Positions 7,416-16,790 of a stretch of DNA of 64,000 bases are shown one piece after another. A model generated the notes under the pieces. The model made no database searches, was not told the origin of the DNA, and was given only the letters and a program-made list of their open reading frames with translations. Both the position numbers and the translations under genes were made by a program. The stretch covers positions 1,854,501 through 1,918,500 of the forward strand of contig NZ_CP121471.1 in assembly GCF_033954835.1 (NCBI RefSeq). Direction: 5' to 3'. The stretch is from Thiorhodovibrio frisius (GTDB lineage: Bacteria > Pseudomonadota > Gammaproteobacteria > Chromatiales > Chromatiaceae). The first letter of the stretch is position 1, and every line of letters starts with the position of its first letter.

Positions 7416-10303
7416 CCGGTGTTGCGCATTCCGGCCGCAATAGCGTTGATGGAGCGCAGCAGCGGGTCGAGCCAATGCTCGCGTTCTTCCTGGGTGTCTT
7501 CGCCGCGATAGCGCTCAAGCAGGGCGATCTGCACATGGTTGAGCGGGTCGAGGTAGGCGTTGCGGCGATAGAGGGAGGTTTGTAGATCGGGCGTTTCTTC
7601 CATCAACTCGTGCAGGCCGGCGATGTTCAGCACCTGTGTCAGGGTGCGCTGATATTCTTCTTGAATGCGGGCGAAAATTTCCTCCGCAGCCGGCTGGTCC
7701 TGGGCCAGGCGCAGATATTCATGGGCGATGTGCATCTCGGCCTTGAAGAGCGACATCTGGGTGTTGCTCAGCATGGCGCGGAAGAAGGGCCATTCGTGAT
7801 ACATCTTTTGCAGCTTGGCCAGGCGTTCCAAGTCCGCGCCACGCCAGCGCTCAATGGCTGAGCCGATGCCGTACCAGGCGGGCAGGGTGTGACGAGATTG
7901 CGCCCAGCCGAACACCCAGGGGATGGCACGGATGGATTTCAGCGAGCGATCCGCCTTTTTGCGATGCGATGGTCGCGAACCGATGTTTAACAGCGCGATG
8001 GCATCGAGTGGGGTAACCTCATAGAAATAATCCAGAAATGCGGGTGTGCCGGCGACCAGCTCACGGTAGACGGACTCGCCCTGGGCGGCGATCTCGGCCA
8101 TGATGCCAAGATAATCCTTGCGTACCTCGGGGATGGGCTCGACCAGGCAGCGGCTGGCTTTGATCAGGCCGCTGATGCCGACCGTCAGCTCATAGAGTGC
8201 GGTTTCTGGGTTGGCATAGCGGTAGGACAGCACCTCGCCCTGTTCGGTGAATTTGATTTGCCCATGCACAGTGTCGGATGGCTGGGACAGGATCGCCTCG
8301 TGCGTCGGGCCGCCACCGCGGCCGATGGTGCCGCCGCGTCCGTGGAACAGCCGGCACATGATGCCGCGTTCATCGGCAAGGTGAATGATTTTCTCCTGTG
8401 CCTCATAGAGCTTCCAGGCTGAGGACAGAATGCCGCCGTCCTTACAGGAGTCTGAGTAGCCGAGCATGACCTCCTGCAGATTGCCGGAGGCCTTGAGCAG
8501 GGCGGCGTAGGTTGGATCATCAAAGAGGGTGCCCATCACCCGATCAATGCGCTCGAGGTCGTCGATGGTCTCAAACAGCGGTGCGATCAGCAGATCACAG
8601 AACCAGCCAGCGGGCGTCTTGCCAGCCAGACCGGCCAGGCGCCCGAGCAGCATGACCTCCATCACATGGCTCGCGCTGTGGGTCATGGAGATCACATAGG
8701 CGCCGAAGGTGTCGCGGCCGACCTCAGCACGCATGCGCGCGACCACTTCAAACACCTCAAGTGTCTCGCGCGTCTCAGCGGTGAGGGTGCCCTTGTCGAT
8801 GATAAAGGGATGTGGGTGGGCGATGGCCTCGCCGAGTGCAATGAGTTTTTGCTCTTCGCTGAAAGCCTCGTAAAGAGGGGCGCCCGGCTGGCGGGCGAAG
8901 AGCTCGATCACCGCTTCGGTATGTCGGTTCGACTCCTGGCGGATGTCGAGCTGCATCAGGTGAAAGCCGAAGGTCTCCACCAGGCGGATCAGGTCTTTTA
9001 ACCGTCCCTCGGCGGCATTGGCATCGCCCTGGCTGATTAAGGAGTCGCGAATCAGGTGAAGATCGTTCAGGAAGGTCCGAGCATCGGCGTAGCCCTCGGG
9101 CAGGTCGGTCTCCTCGCCATGAATGCGCGCGCGCACCCGTTTGAGATCTGCCTCCAGCCGATGGCCGACGATGACCAGCTTGCGTCGATAGGGCTCATGC
9201 ACATAACGACGCTGGCTCTGGCTCATGGTGTCGAGCCAGTAGTCTTCGTCATCGTCCAGGCTGTCAAGAAAGCGGGGCGAAGGTTCGCTCAGGGCGCTGG
9301 AATGGCTCAGGCGCCGGCTTAGGTCTGTGACGCGGGCGATGTATTCGGTCAGGGCCATTTCGCAGTGCATGCGCACGGCGAGTTCGGTGGTTTCCGGGCG
9401 CACGAAGGGGTTGCCATCACGGTCGCCGCCAATCCAGGAGCCAAAGCGCATGAAACTCGGCACCCGTACCTGGCAGTCGGCACCGTAAACACGGCGGGCA
9501 GCGCGCTCAAGATTGCGGTAGACCTGGGGCACAATGCCAAAGAGCGACTCGCGGAAGAAATACAGCCCCTGGCGCACCTCGTCCGTCACCTTGGGCTTGT
9601 GAACCCGTACGTCGTCGGTCTTCCACAGAATTTGGATTTCGTTCAGAATCTGCCCGAGCAGATCCTGTTGTTCTTCCTGATTGAGCTTTTGGCGATGCAG
9701 ATCGAGTGCGAGCAGGAAAATCCGCCGCTGGATCTCAAGCGTGGTGCGGCGTTTGGCCTCGGTCGGGTGAGCGGTGAAGACCGGAATGTAGGCCAGATGT
9801 TCAAGCAAGCTTTGCAACTGCCCGGGGGTGACGCCGTCCTCGGCAAACTGGCGCAGACTGTGGTCGAATGATCCCGGCCAAAGTCGGCCGCCGGCACTCA
9901 CCAGGGAGCGGCGTTGCTGATAGCCATTGACCTCCTCGGCGATGTTGAGCAGGCTGAAGTAAATGGTATAGGCGCGGATGACCTCAGAGAGCGTCTGCGG
10001 GTCGAGCCCGTCGATGCGCTTCATCAGCTTGCCGCGCAGCTTGGGGTCGTCTTCTGCCCGTAAGGCCAGAAAACCTTCGCGCAGGCGCTCGACGATCACC
10101 AATACCCGCTTGCGGCTGTGCTCGCGCAGCACCTCGCCGAGCAGGCTGGCGAAGAGTTCGATGTCGCGGTCCACGCCGGTGACGGACTCCGTCGGCGCTT
10201 GTAGCGTTGTCTCCGGTGTCGCTGTGAGTTCAGGCAGCGTCAAGGCGATGCTCCATTCGGTTTGAACCTCTGTGGATGAGTGAGCGCATACTACCCCGGC
10301 CAT
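7412..10303 (-). CDS. ppc: Phosphoenolpyruvate carboxylase
   Basis: Makes oxaloacetate from PEP and bicarbonate, the anaplerotic reaction feeding the TCA cycle; cytoplasmic homotetramer. Family motifs are intact: VFTAHPTEAKRRT (catalytic His), SWIGGDRDGNPFV, the glycine-rich FHGRGGTIGRGGGP and the C-terminal RNTG. The usual GYSDSNKDGG appears as GYSDSCKDGG, a Cys in a position that varies in the family. ATG 10303 gives 963 aa but has no ribosome binding site; TTG 10243, with GGAG 7 nt upstream, gives 943 aa and is a good alternative. It is divergent from accA, and both pathways use bicarbonate. The gene is complete. Confidence 0.96.
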   Translation of the reverse strand: MAGVVCAHSSTEVQTEWSIALTLPELTATPETTLQAPTESVTGVDRDIELFASLLGEVLREHSRKRVLVIVERLREGFLALRAEDDPKLRGKLMKRIDGLDPQTLSEVIRAYTIYFSLLNIAEEVNGYQQRRSLVSAGGRLWPGSFDHSLRQFAEDGVTPGQLQSLLEHLAYIPVFTAHPTEAKRRTTLEIQRRIFLLALDLHRQKLNQEEQQDLLGQILNEIQILWKTDDVRVHKPKVTDEVRQGLYFFRESLFGIVPQVYRNLERAARRVYGADCQVRVPSFMRFGSWIGGDRDGNPFVRPETTELAVRMHCEMALTEYIARVTDLSRRLSHSSALSEPSPRFLDSLDDDEDYWLDTMSQSQRRYVHEPYRRKLVIVGHRLEADLKRVRARIHGEETDLPEGYADARTFLNDLHLIRDSLISQGDANAAEGRLKDLIRLVETFGFHLMQLDIRQESNRHTEAVIELFARQPGAPLYEAFSEEQKLIALGEAIAHPHPFIIDKGTLTAETRETLEVFEVVARMRAEVGRDTFGAYVISMTHSASHVMEVMLLGRLAGLAGKTPAGWFCDLLIAPLFETIDDLERIDRVMGTLFDDPTYAALLKASGNLQEVMLGYSDSCKDGGILSSAWKLYEAQEKIIHLADERGIMCRLFHGRGGTIGRGGGPTHEAILSQPSDTVHGQIKFTEQGEVLSYRYANPETALYELTVGISGLIKASRCLVEPIPEVRKDYLGIMAEIAAQGESVYRELVAGTPAFLDYFYEVTPLDAIALLNIGSRPSHRKKADRSLKSIRAIPWVFGWAQSRHTLPAWYGIGSAIERWRGADLERLAKLQKMYHEWPFFRAMLSNTQMSLFKAEMHIAHEYLRLAQDQPAAEEIFARIQEEYQRTLTQVLNIAGLHELMEETPDLQTSLYRRNAYLDPLNHVQIALLERYRGEDTQEEREHWLDPLLRSINAIAAGMRNTG

Positions 10304-10393
10304 GACGTGGTGACAAAAACCTGCGTGCCTGGCAGGCCAGTTATTCGCAGACGAATATTCATCGGGGGCTGTCGGAAGCGCCCCGGTTTCGAT

Positions 10394-10399
10394 TAGAAT
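10394..10399 (+). promoter_or_regulatory. Candidate -10 element of accA
   Basis: TAGAAT ends 9 nt before the accA ATG, which would place the transcription start at about 10406-10408, giving a leaderless or nearly leaderless mRNA. No ribosome binding site is seen before the ATG, which agrees with this. The -35 region (around GTCGGA) is poor. Confidence 0.35.
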
Positions 10400-10408
10400 T
10401 GGCGCCCT

Positions 10409-11365
10409 ATGGACCTTAACTTCCTCGAATTCGAACAACCGGTCGCCGAGCTTGCTGCCAAGATCGAAGAGCTACGCCACGTCGGTGATGATAATGAAAT
10501 CAACATCGCCGAGGAGATCGAGCATCTCGAGACCAAAAAGCGCGAGCTGACCGAACAGATTTTTGCCTCGCTGACGCCCTGGCAGATCTCCCAACTCTCG
10601 CGCCATCCGCTGCGGCCTTATTTGCTCGATTATGCCAATCGCATCTTCGAGGACTTCGAGGAGTTGCATGGCGACCGCACCTTTGCCGATGACAAAGCCA
10701 TCGTCGGCGGTCTGGCGCGCCTCAATGGGCGCCCGGTGATGCTGATTGGCCATCAGAAAGGCCGCGATACCAAAGAAAAAATCGCCCGCAACTTCGGCAT
10801 GCCACGACCCGAGGGCTACCGCAAGGCACTGCGGCTGATGCACATGGCCCAGCGCTTTGGCCTGCCCATTCTCACCTTTATCGACACCCCGGGCGCCTAC
10901 CCCGGCGTGGGTGCCGAGGAACGCGGCCAGAGTGAGGCCATCGCGCGTAATCTGCAGGAAATGGCGGCACTCTCGGTGCCCATTGTCGCCACCGTCACCG
11001 GTGAGGGTGGTTCGGGTGGGGCTTTGGCCATCGGCGTGGCCGACCGCCTGCTGATGCTGCAATTTAGCACCTACTCGGTCATCTCCCCTGAGGGCTGCGC
11101 CTCCATCCTGTGGAAAAGCGCCGAAAAAGCCCAGCTCGCGGCCGAGGCCATGGCCATTACCTCCGATAAGCTCAATGACCTGGGGCTGATCGACGAGGTG
11201 GTGCCCGAGCCGCTTGGTGGAGCCCATCGCGACACTGAGACCATGATCGCCACCCTCAAGGCCACGCTGATCGCCGCGCTCGAGGAACTCGACGCGCTCG
11301 ATGTCGGCCAACTTCAGGCCCTGCGCTATGAACGCCTGCGCGGGTTCGGGCGCTTTAAAGCCTGA
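10409..11365 (+). CDS. accA: Acetyl-CoA carboxylase carboxyltransferase subunit alpha
   Basis: Forms, with AccD, the carboxyltransferase that moves CO2 from carboxybiotin to acetyl-CoA, the first step of fatty acid synthesis. The 318 residues match AccA along their length: [13 protein letters not shown] at the start, [20 protein letters not shown], the [16 protein letters not shown] helix, [19 protein letters not shown] and the [16 protein letters not shown] oxyanion region. The start is fixed by homology of the first residues, although no ribosome binding site precedes it. tilS follows and overlaps its 3' end. The gene is complete and ordinary. Confidence 0.97.
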   Translation: MDLNFLEFEQPVAELAAKIEELRHVGDDNEINIAEEIEHLETKKRELTEQIFASLTPWQISQLSRHPLRPYLLDYANRIFEDFEELHGDRTFADDKAIVGGLARLNGRPVMLIGHQKGRDTKEKIARNFGMPRPEGYRKALRLMHMAQRFGLPILTFIDTPGAYPGVGAEERGQSEAIARNLQEMAALSVPIVATVTGEGGSGGALAIGVADRLLMLQFSTYSVISPEGCASILWKSAEKAQLAAEAMAITSDKLNDLGLIDEVVPEPLGGAHRDTETMIATLKATLIAALEELDALDVGQLQALRYERLRGFGRFKA

Positions 11366-12824
11366 GACTCCCCCCTGGCCGGATGCCGGTATCGATGCTG
11401 AAATCGATCCCGCCATTGATGCAGCCGGGCCATTGCAGGATGCGCTGCGGCTGAGCCTGGCGCAGCACAGCGCCGCACGGGTATGGATTGCATTCAGCGG
11501 TGGGCGCGACTCCAGGGCGTTGCTGCATGCTGCCGTTCAGCTGGTGAATTCATTGCCGCAGGCCCTGCGTCCGCAGCTCGGCGCTGTGCATATTGATCAC
11601 GGCATTCACCCCAATTCTGCCGACTGGGCCGAGCACTGTCGTGCCTGCTGTGCTGCGCTGGCGGTGCCGATTCGGGTGCAGACAGTCGCTGCGGCGCCAC
11701 AGCCTGGTCAGAGTCCGGAAGAAGCCGCGCGCGAGGCGCGTTGGGCGGTCTGGCAGCAACTGCTCGCGCCCGGCGAGCAGTTGTGGATTGCACAGCACCA
11801 GGATGATCAGGCCGAGACCCTGCTGCTTGCGCTGTTGCGCGGGGCTGGCGTCAAAGGGCTGGCGGCTATTCCTCGCAATCGCGTCCTGGGTGCGGGGCAG
11901 GCTGTGCGTCCCTGGCTCCATTGCACCGGGGCGCAAATCGCCGCCTATGCGAGCGCCCATGGGCTCGAATGGATTGAAGACCCGAGCAACCAGAACACAG
12001 CCCTTGATCGCAACTATCTGCGCCAGCGCATCTTGCCGCTGCTGCGTGAGCGTTGGCCGGCGGCCTCCGCGACCCTGGCGCGCGCTGCTGCCCATTGCGG
12101 CGAAGCTGCCAAACTTCTCGAGACCGCCGGCGCCGACTGGTTAGCTAACGCGGCAGGCAGCGCGCCGGAAAGGCTCTCAGTGAGTGGGTTGCTGTCGATG
12201 CCGCGTGATCGCCGTCATGCGGTGTTGCGCCATTGGTTGGCGCAGCGGGGATTTCGCATGCCCAATCACCGCCGACTCGAGCAGATTAGCCAAAGTCTGC
12301 TGGCTGCCCGCGCCGATGCCAGTCCGCTCGTGGCCTGGTCTGGCTGCGAGCTGCGGCGTTATCGCGATGATCTCTTCGCGCTGGAGCCCTTGCCACCGGC
12401 ACCGGTGGCCAGCATGGACTGGCCTGCCGGTCAGCCCTTGCATTTGGGTGGACGTCTGGGCGAACTGAGCCGGCCGGCGTCCCATGCTGCGTCCATGCTG
12501 GACGCAGGCGCTCTCCAGGTGCGCTTTGGCCTGACTGGTCTGCGATGCCGGCCGCGACCCGATGGCCCGAACCGTCATCTCAAGGCGTTGTTTCAGCAGC
12601 AGGGGGTGCCGGCCTGGCTGCGACCCTATGTGCCTCTGGTCTTTGCCGGCGAGCAGCTTGTGGCCGTGGCTGGGGTCGCGCTCTGTGATGGCCGCTTGAC
12701 GGCGTTGTGCTGGCGGCATGCGCTTGGGGTAACTGCCGGGCTGACAGAAATCCTCGGCGATGCCGAAAGCTTGGCGCCAGAAGCAGAGATGTCGCTACCG
12801 GGCGCTGGATCAGGGACTCAGTAA
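11328..12824 (+). CDS. tilS: tRNA(Ile)-lysidine synthetase
   Basis: TilS modifies C34 of the CAU-anticodon tRNA-Ile to lysidine so that it reads AUA codons. The PP-loop ATP-binding motif is [27 protein letters not shown], the [23 protein letters not shown] block and a later [24 protein letters not shown] segment are all characteristic. The C-terminal [21 protein letters not shown] is the TilS C-terminal domain. The start is uncertain: ATG 11328 overlaps accA by 38 nt, ATG 11301 by 65 nt, and TTG 11433 would remove an unconserved N-terminus. It is coupled to accA by overlap, an arrangement also seen in other gammaproteobacteria. Confidence 0.92.
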   Translation: MNACAGSGALKPETPPWPDAGIDAEIDPAIDAAGPLQDALRLSLAQHSAARVWIAFSGGRDSRALLHAAVQLVNSLPQALRPQLGAVHIDHGIHPNSADWAEHCRACCAALAVPIRVQTVAAAPQPGQSPEEAAREARWAVWQQLLAPGEQLWIAQHQDDQAETLLLALLRGAGVKGLAAIPRNRVLGAGQAVRPWLHCTGAQIAAYASAHGLEWIEDPSNQNTALDRNYLRQRILPLLRERWPAASATLARAAAHCGEAAKLLETAGADWLANAAGSAPERLSVSGLLSMPRDRRHAVLRHWLAQRGFRMPNHRRLEQISQSLLAARADASPLVAWSGCELRRYRDDLFALEPLPPAPVASMDWPAGQPLHLGGRLGELSRPASHAASMLDAGALQVRFGLTGLRCRPRPDGPNRHLKALFQQQGVPAWLRPYVPLVFAGEQLVAVAGVALCDGRLTALCWRHALGVTAGLTEILGDAESLAPEAEMSLPGAGSGTQ

Positions 12825-13681
12825 AGCAGTCGCGAGAGCCGACCGCGTGTCTTGGTGACCAACGGATGGTCGTGACCGAGGAGTTCGAAGCCCATCAGAA
12901 TGGCCTTGCGCGCGGCATCCTCGCCATAGCTGCGGTCCTTCTGCATCAGGGTGAGCAGGTGATCGAAGGCGGCTTCCTGGTTATCGCTCATAAAATACCG
13001 CGCGGCGAGTTGATATCTGGCCTCGCTGTTGTTCTCGTCGGCGGCGAGCTGTTTTTCGAGGCTGGTGATATCGGGTGCGCCGGTCAGCGCGCGGCTAAAC
13101 AACTGGCGCGCATGCAGGGCTTTGACCTCCGGGGTGTCGACTAACTCGACGGGGGTGTGCTCGAGCGCGGCTTCCAACGCAGTCAGATCGCCACGGGCCG
13201 CTAGCAACTCGGCGCGCGGGACAAAGAGCTGCTGCTCGCCGACGCCGAGCTGTTCGGCCTCGGCCAGCTTGGCCTCGGCGGCGTCAAATTCGTCTTTGAC
13301 CATGAGCGCGCGCGCAGTGGCGATGAGCTTGTCGCCTTCGTTCGGGAGGTGGCGTTCGAGGAATTCACGCACTTGTCCCTCGGGCAAGGCGCCCATGAAT
13401 TGGTCAATCGCGCGCCCATCTTTGAACAACTGTACCGTTGGCAGGCTGCGGATGCCAAACTGCATGGCCAGTGCTTGTTCAGCCTCGGTATCGACCTTGG
13501 CCAGCAGAAACTTGCCGCCATATTCATCCGCCAGCTTGGCCAGCATGGGCATGAGCTGCCGGCAGGGTGCGCACCAGTCGGCCCAGAAGTCGACCAGCAC
13601 CGGACGCTGGAGGGAACCATCAAGAACCACCGATTGGAAGGTTTCAGCGGTGACCGTGACAACATGAGGAGAGTCAGCCAT
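12818..13681 (-). CDS. cnoX: Thioredoxin-TPR co-chaperone, CnoX/YbbN family
   Basis: A 287-residue protein with an N-terminal thioredoxin fold (residues about 7-110) and a C-terminal region of TPR-like helices, the layout of YbbN/CnoX, which protects proteins from hypochlorite damage and passes them to GroEL or DnaK. The redox motif is WCAPC (C37, C40), a full CXXC as in the redox-active chaperedoxins, unlike the SXXC of E. coli CnoX. SLPTVQLFKDG is the cis-Pro loop. ATG 13681 follows GAGAAAG; an upstream TTG is less likely. It is convergent with tilS (7-nt overlap at the ends) and divergent from trxC, so two thioredoxin-fold genes share one intergenic region. Confidence 0.92.
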   Translation of the reverse strand: MADSPHVVTVTAETFQSVVLDGSLQRPVLVDFWADWCAPCRQLMPMLAKLADEYGGKFLLAKVDTEAEQALAMQFGIRSLPTVQLFKDGRAIDQFMGALPEGQVREFLERHLPNEGDKLIATARALMVKDEFDAAEAKLAEAEQLGVGEQQLFVPRAELLAARGDLTALEAALEHTPVELVDTPEVKALHARQLFSRALTGAPDITSLEKQLAADENNSEARYQLAARYFMSDNQEAAFDHLLTLMQKDRSYGEDAARKAILMGFELLGHDHPLVTKTRGRLSRLLY

Positions 13682-13789
13682 GGGAGTCTTTCTCAAATCC
13701 GTGCGGAAGTTGCAAACAACATTGCCAGAAGCCCCGAAGTTTGGTCATCCTTGGCCGGAGAATCAAGTCAGGTCGAACAGGAGTCTAAG

Positions 13790-14224
13790 ATGTCCGATGC
13801 AATCCATTTGGTTTGTCCCCACTGCGACGCGATCAACCGCGTGCCTGCCAGCCGGCCACTGGTCGAGGCCAAGTGCGGAAAATGCCACGATACGCTCTTC
13901 ACAGGCCGCCCGCTGGAGCTGACCGAGAAAACCTTTGATCGCCATGCCTCGCGCAGCGGCGTTCCGCTGGTGGTGGATTTCTGGGCACCCTGGTGTGGTC
14001 CGTGCAAAATGATGGCGCCGGCCTTTGCTCAGGCGGCGCAGCGACTGGAGCCCCAAGCGCGTCTGGCCAAGGTGAACACAGAAAAGGATCAGCGCCTGGC
14101 CATGCGCTTTGGCATCCGCAGTATTCCCACCATGATTGTGTTCCGCCAAGGTCGTGAACTGGCGCGGACCTCGGGCGCGATGGACGCGAGTGGGCTGGAG
14201 CGTTGGATCAAGGGGGCGCTTTGA
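13790..14224 (+). CDS. trxC: Thioredoxin 2 with zinc ribbon
   Basis: A cytoplasmic protein disulfide reductase of 144 residues with the N-terminal zinc-binding extension that separates thioredoxin 2 from thioredoxin 1. The zinc ligands are C9 and C12 (CPHC) and C29 and C32 (CGKC); the active site is WCGPC (C69, C72), and SIPTMIVFRQG holds the cis-Pro. ATG 13790 follows an AGGAG site, and the open frame further upstream is antisense to cnoX. The gene is divergent from cnoX. In E. coli trxC is OxyR-controlled; no OxyR site could be assigned here. Confidence 0.95.
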   Translation: MSDAIHLVCPHCDAINRVPASRPLVEAKCGKCHDTLFTGRPLELTEKTFDRHASRSGVPLVVDFWAPWCGPCKMMAPAFAQAAQRLEPQARLAKVNTEKDQRLAMRFGIRSIPTMIVFRQGRELARTSGAMDASGLERWIKGAL

Positions 14225-14236
14225 GGTCTCGATGCG

Positions 14237-14689
14237 TCAGTGCTTGTATCCCGAGCGATCAAAAGCGGGAATGGCGCCGGCGGGCATTTCAACGCCATGG
14301 CCGGTAAAGCGGGCAAAAATCACCATTGAGGGGTCTGCCTGGCTGGGTAACCCGGCGACGCCCATGTCGAGTTCGCGCAAATAAGCCAGTATGGCCATGT
14401 TTTTGCCTATGCGACATGTTCCGTGCGCGAATTTGTATTTTTTGTTCATTTGCAACACCTGCGCCTCGGCCTTGTCCTTCTCGTTGCCGCCAGCGTTGGC
14501 GTGTATGCTCTCGGCGACAGCCAGCAAAACGGCGATCACATTGTCGTTGTTGAGCGGCTGACAGCCATCCATGAAGCTGTCATCGGTCGCGATCTCGTCG
14601 AGAAAGTAATTGAGCGAGTCGGAGAAACTTTCCGCGTTAACAAGAAGGTTTTGGAAATGCTCGACTTTCTTTTTGATTGTCAGGCCCAT
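14237..14689 (-). CDS. Hypothetical protein of 150 residues
   Basis: I do not recognise this protein. The 150 residues begin with a basic helix (MGLTIKKKVEHFQNLLVN), followed by an acidic SDSLNYFLDEIATDD helix, a hydrophobic NVIAVLLAVAESIHANAGG helix and a more mixed second half ending in FARFTGHGVEMPAG. No signal peptide, transmembrane segment or metal motif is visible, so it looks like a small soluble mostly helical protein. It is convergent with trxC (12 nt apart) and lies 88 nt downstream of the amylosucrase gene on the same strand, so it could be co-transcribed with it. The amino acid make-up is that of a real gene. Confidence 0.6.
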   Translation of the reverse strand: MGLTIKKKVEHFQNLLVNAESFSDSLNYFLDEIATDDSFMDGCQPLNNDNVIAVLLAVAESIHANAGGNEKDKAEAQVLQMNKKYKFAHGTCRIGKNMAILAYLRELDMGVAGLPSQADPSMVIFARFTGHGVEMPAGAIPAFDRSGYKH

Positions 14690-14777
14690 GTCGTGTCCTT
14701 TCTGTTGCCGGATTCATCGCCGGGCTGACTGCGCATCACCAGGGATTCATTCTCCGGGATGGTTGGGCCTTTGCGCG

Positions 14778-16745
14778 TTAAGCATGGCGTGCCAGCACCA
14801 AGATCTGGTAGGGCTCCAGTACCAGTTCCTGGGTAGCGATCAGCGTGCGCCCGGAGTAGAGGTCGACCATGGTCTTGCGCATGCCCATCTGGCGCAGCCG
14901 GCGTGCTTCGAGCGCCTGTTCGCGCTCGCTGAAATTAGCCAGCACAAAGACTACCGAGTGCTCATTGCTGCGGGTAAAGCCAAATACATGTCGACTGCCG
15001 GTATCGAGCATTTCGGTGTCCGGTCGTGCGAAGGCCTGGTTCTGGCCGCGCAGTTGCAGCAAGCGCAGCAGGCCCTGATAGACCCTCCCCGGCACGGTCT
15101 CGGGATCGCGACGTTGCTCGGCGCGTTCCCAGTCGAATATCCCGCGATGCAGCCAGCGCGAGTCGCCGACTTTTTCCGGATCCTGATCATAGTCGTGGTC
15201 GTTCAGGGTGGCGATTTCGTCGCCTAAGTAAACGAGTGGAATGCCGCCGATGGTGATGATGATGCCGTGAATCAGCAGAATGCGGCGGATGGCTAGCTCC
15301 AGCTCGGCCTCATCGCCAATGGCCAACGCATGTTCAACGCCGGTTAGCGAGGCGCAGGTGCCTGAGACGCGTGCGTCTCCGGTGACTGGGTCTTCCTGAA
15401 AGGGCGCGCCGCGGGCGAAGCTGCCCTGAAACCTTCCTGTGTAGAAGTCGGTCAGAAAGCGCCGGTGCGGTCCGGGGTTGAAATCGCAGGCCGTGACATC
15501 TTCATCAGCGAAGGCCCAGCCGATGTCATCATGGCAGCGGACGTAATTGACCCAGGCACAGCCGGGCGGAATAGTGAAGCGATGGCCCATGGCGCGCTGC
15601 AGTACGCGCACGTCGCGGGTGGCCAGCGCGTCCCACAGCAAGGCCATGAGTTGCGGATTGTAGGACAGCGCGCACTCGTCCTTGCTGACGTAGGTGCGCA
15701 CCTCGTCGGGGTGGACGATGGCCTCGGACTTGAACACCATGGCCGGGGCGGCAATGCTGACCAAGGCATTAAATGCCTGAATGATCCAGTGCGCTTCGGG
15801 CAGGTTCTGGGAGTTGGTGCCCAAGCGTTTCCAGATAAATGCCACGGCATCAAGGCGCAGAATCTCTACGCCGCGATTGGCGAGGAAGAGCATCTCCTCG
15901 AGCATGCGGTTGAAGACTTCAGGATTTTCGTAGTTCAGATCCCACTGGTAGGTGTGGAAGGTGGTCCATATCCATTTTTTCAGGCGGGTGCGGTAGGTGA
16001 AGGCGCCCGGATGATCCTCGCCGAATACCTCGGGCATGTGCTGCTCGTAGAGGTCTGGCAAGGTGCGGTCAGGGAACATGCGGTAGTAAGCCTGATAGCG
16101 CGCATCGCCGTTCAGCGCCTGCATGGCCCAGTCATGGTCATCGCTGGTGTGGTTAAAGACAAAATCGAGCGTGAGCGAAATGCCATGGTGGCGCAGTTCG
16201 GTGGCCAGATCGGCCAGTCCGTCCATGGTGCCCAGGGCCGCGTTGACCTCGCGATAGCTGCTGACCGCATAGCCACCGTCGTTGTCGCCCTCGGGCTCTT
16301 TGAAAATGGGCATCAGATGCAGATAGGTAATGCCCATCTCGCTTAAGTACGGAATGCGCTCGCGCAAGGCGGCAAGATCGCCGGCAAACAAATCCACATA
16401 GCACATGGCTCCGACCATGCGGTTGGATTGATACCAGTGCGGATCGGCGCGGCGCATGGCATCGAGCGCCTTGAGTTCGGCTGGGCGGTCGATCCACATC
16501 TCGGTGGCAGAAGACAGAATGCTCTCAAGATGATAGAAAAAATCGTAATAGCCGCCGTAGAGCCGGAACAGGTGCCGGAACAGACGCGGAAAATGGCGCT
16601 CAAGGCGCTCGAGGTAGCCCTGCCATTCACCGGCGTCGACGTCGGACTGAAAGCGCTGCTCCAGTCGCGGCCGCAGCCGGCGCAGGGATTGCTCGGCCTG
16701 CTCGGCAAGCCATTGCTCATCGGTGGTATGGGTGGTGCGATCCAT
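14778..16745 (-). CDS. ams: Amylosucrase (GH13)
   Basis: Amylosucrase uses sucrose to lengthen alpha-1,4-glucans, releasing fructose (EC 2.4.1.4). The 655 residues follow the Neisseria polysaccharea enzyme closely: an N-terminal helical domain, YVDLFAGDL, YLHLMPIFKEPEGDNDGGYAVSSYR, FVFNHTSDDHDWA, the LRLDAVAFIWK strand with nucleophile D299, FKSEAIVHPD with acid-base E341 and YVRCHDDIGWAFADED with D406. GDSRWLHR and the beta C-terminal domain are also present. This subfamily is distinct from alpha-amylase and sucrose phosphorylase. Together with glgB about 14 kb away it suggests glycogen-type polymer metabolism fed by sucrose, but no sucrose synthesis gene is nearby. Confidence 0.93.
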   Translation of the reverse strand: MDRTTHTTDEQWLAEQAEQSLRRLRPRLEQRFQSDVDAGEWQGYLERLERHFPRLFRHLFRLYGGYYDFFYHLESILSSATEMWIDRPAELKALDAMRRADPHWYQSNRMVGAMCYVDLFAGDLAALRERIPYLSEMGITYLHLMPIFKEPEGDNDGGYAVSSYREVNAALGTMDGLADLATELRHHGISLTLDFVFNHTSDDHDWAMQALNGDARYQAYYRMFPDRTLPDLYEQHMPEVFGEDHPGAFTYRTRLKKWIWTTFHTYQWDLNYENPEVFNRMLEEMLFLANRGVEILRLDAVAFIWKRLGTNSQNLPEAHWIIQAFNALVSIAAPAMVFKSEAIVHPDEVRTYVSKDECALSYNPQLMALLWDALATRDVRVLQRAMGHRFTIPPGCAWVNYVRCHDDIGWAFADEDVTACDFNPGPHRRFLTDFYTGRFQGSFARGAPFQEDPVTGDARVSGTCASLTGVEHALAIGDEAELELAIRRILLIHGIIITIGGIPLVYLGDEIATLNDHDYDQDPEKVGDSRWLHRGIFDWERAEQRRDPETVPGRVYQGLLRLLQLRGQNQAFARPDTEMLDTGSRHVFGFTRSNEHSVVFVLANFSEREQALEARRLRQMGMRKTMVDLYSGRTLIATQELVLEPYQILVLARHA

Positions 16746-16790
16746 TAAAATGTGTCAGCGAGCACGATATGCTTGGTATAGCTGCGAGCG

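Noticed and set aside
8440-8465. GYSDSCKDGG in PEP carboxylase as an inactivating change
   Set aside because: The position after S varies in the family (for example Ala in E. coli), and the catalytic His and Arg motifs are intact.
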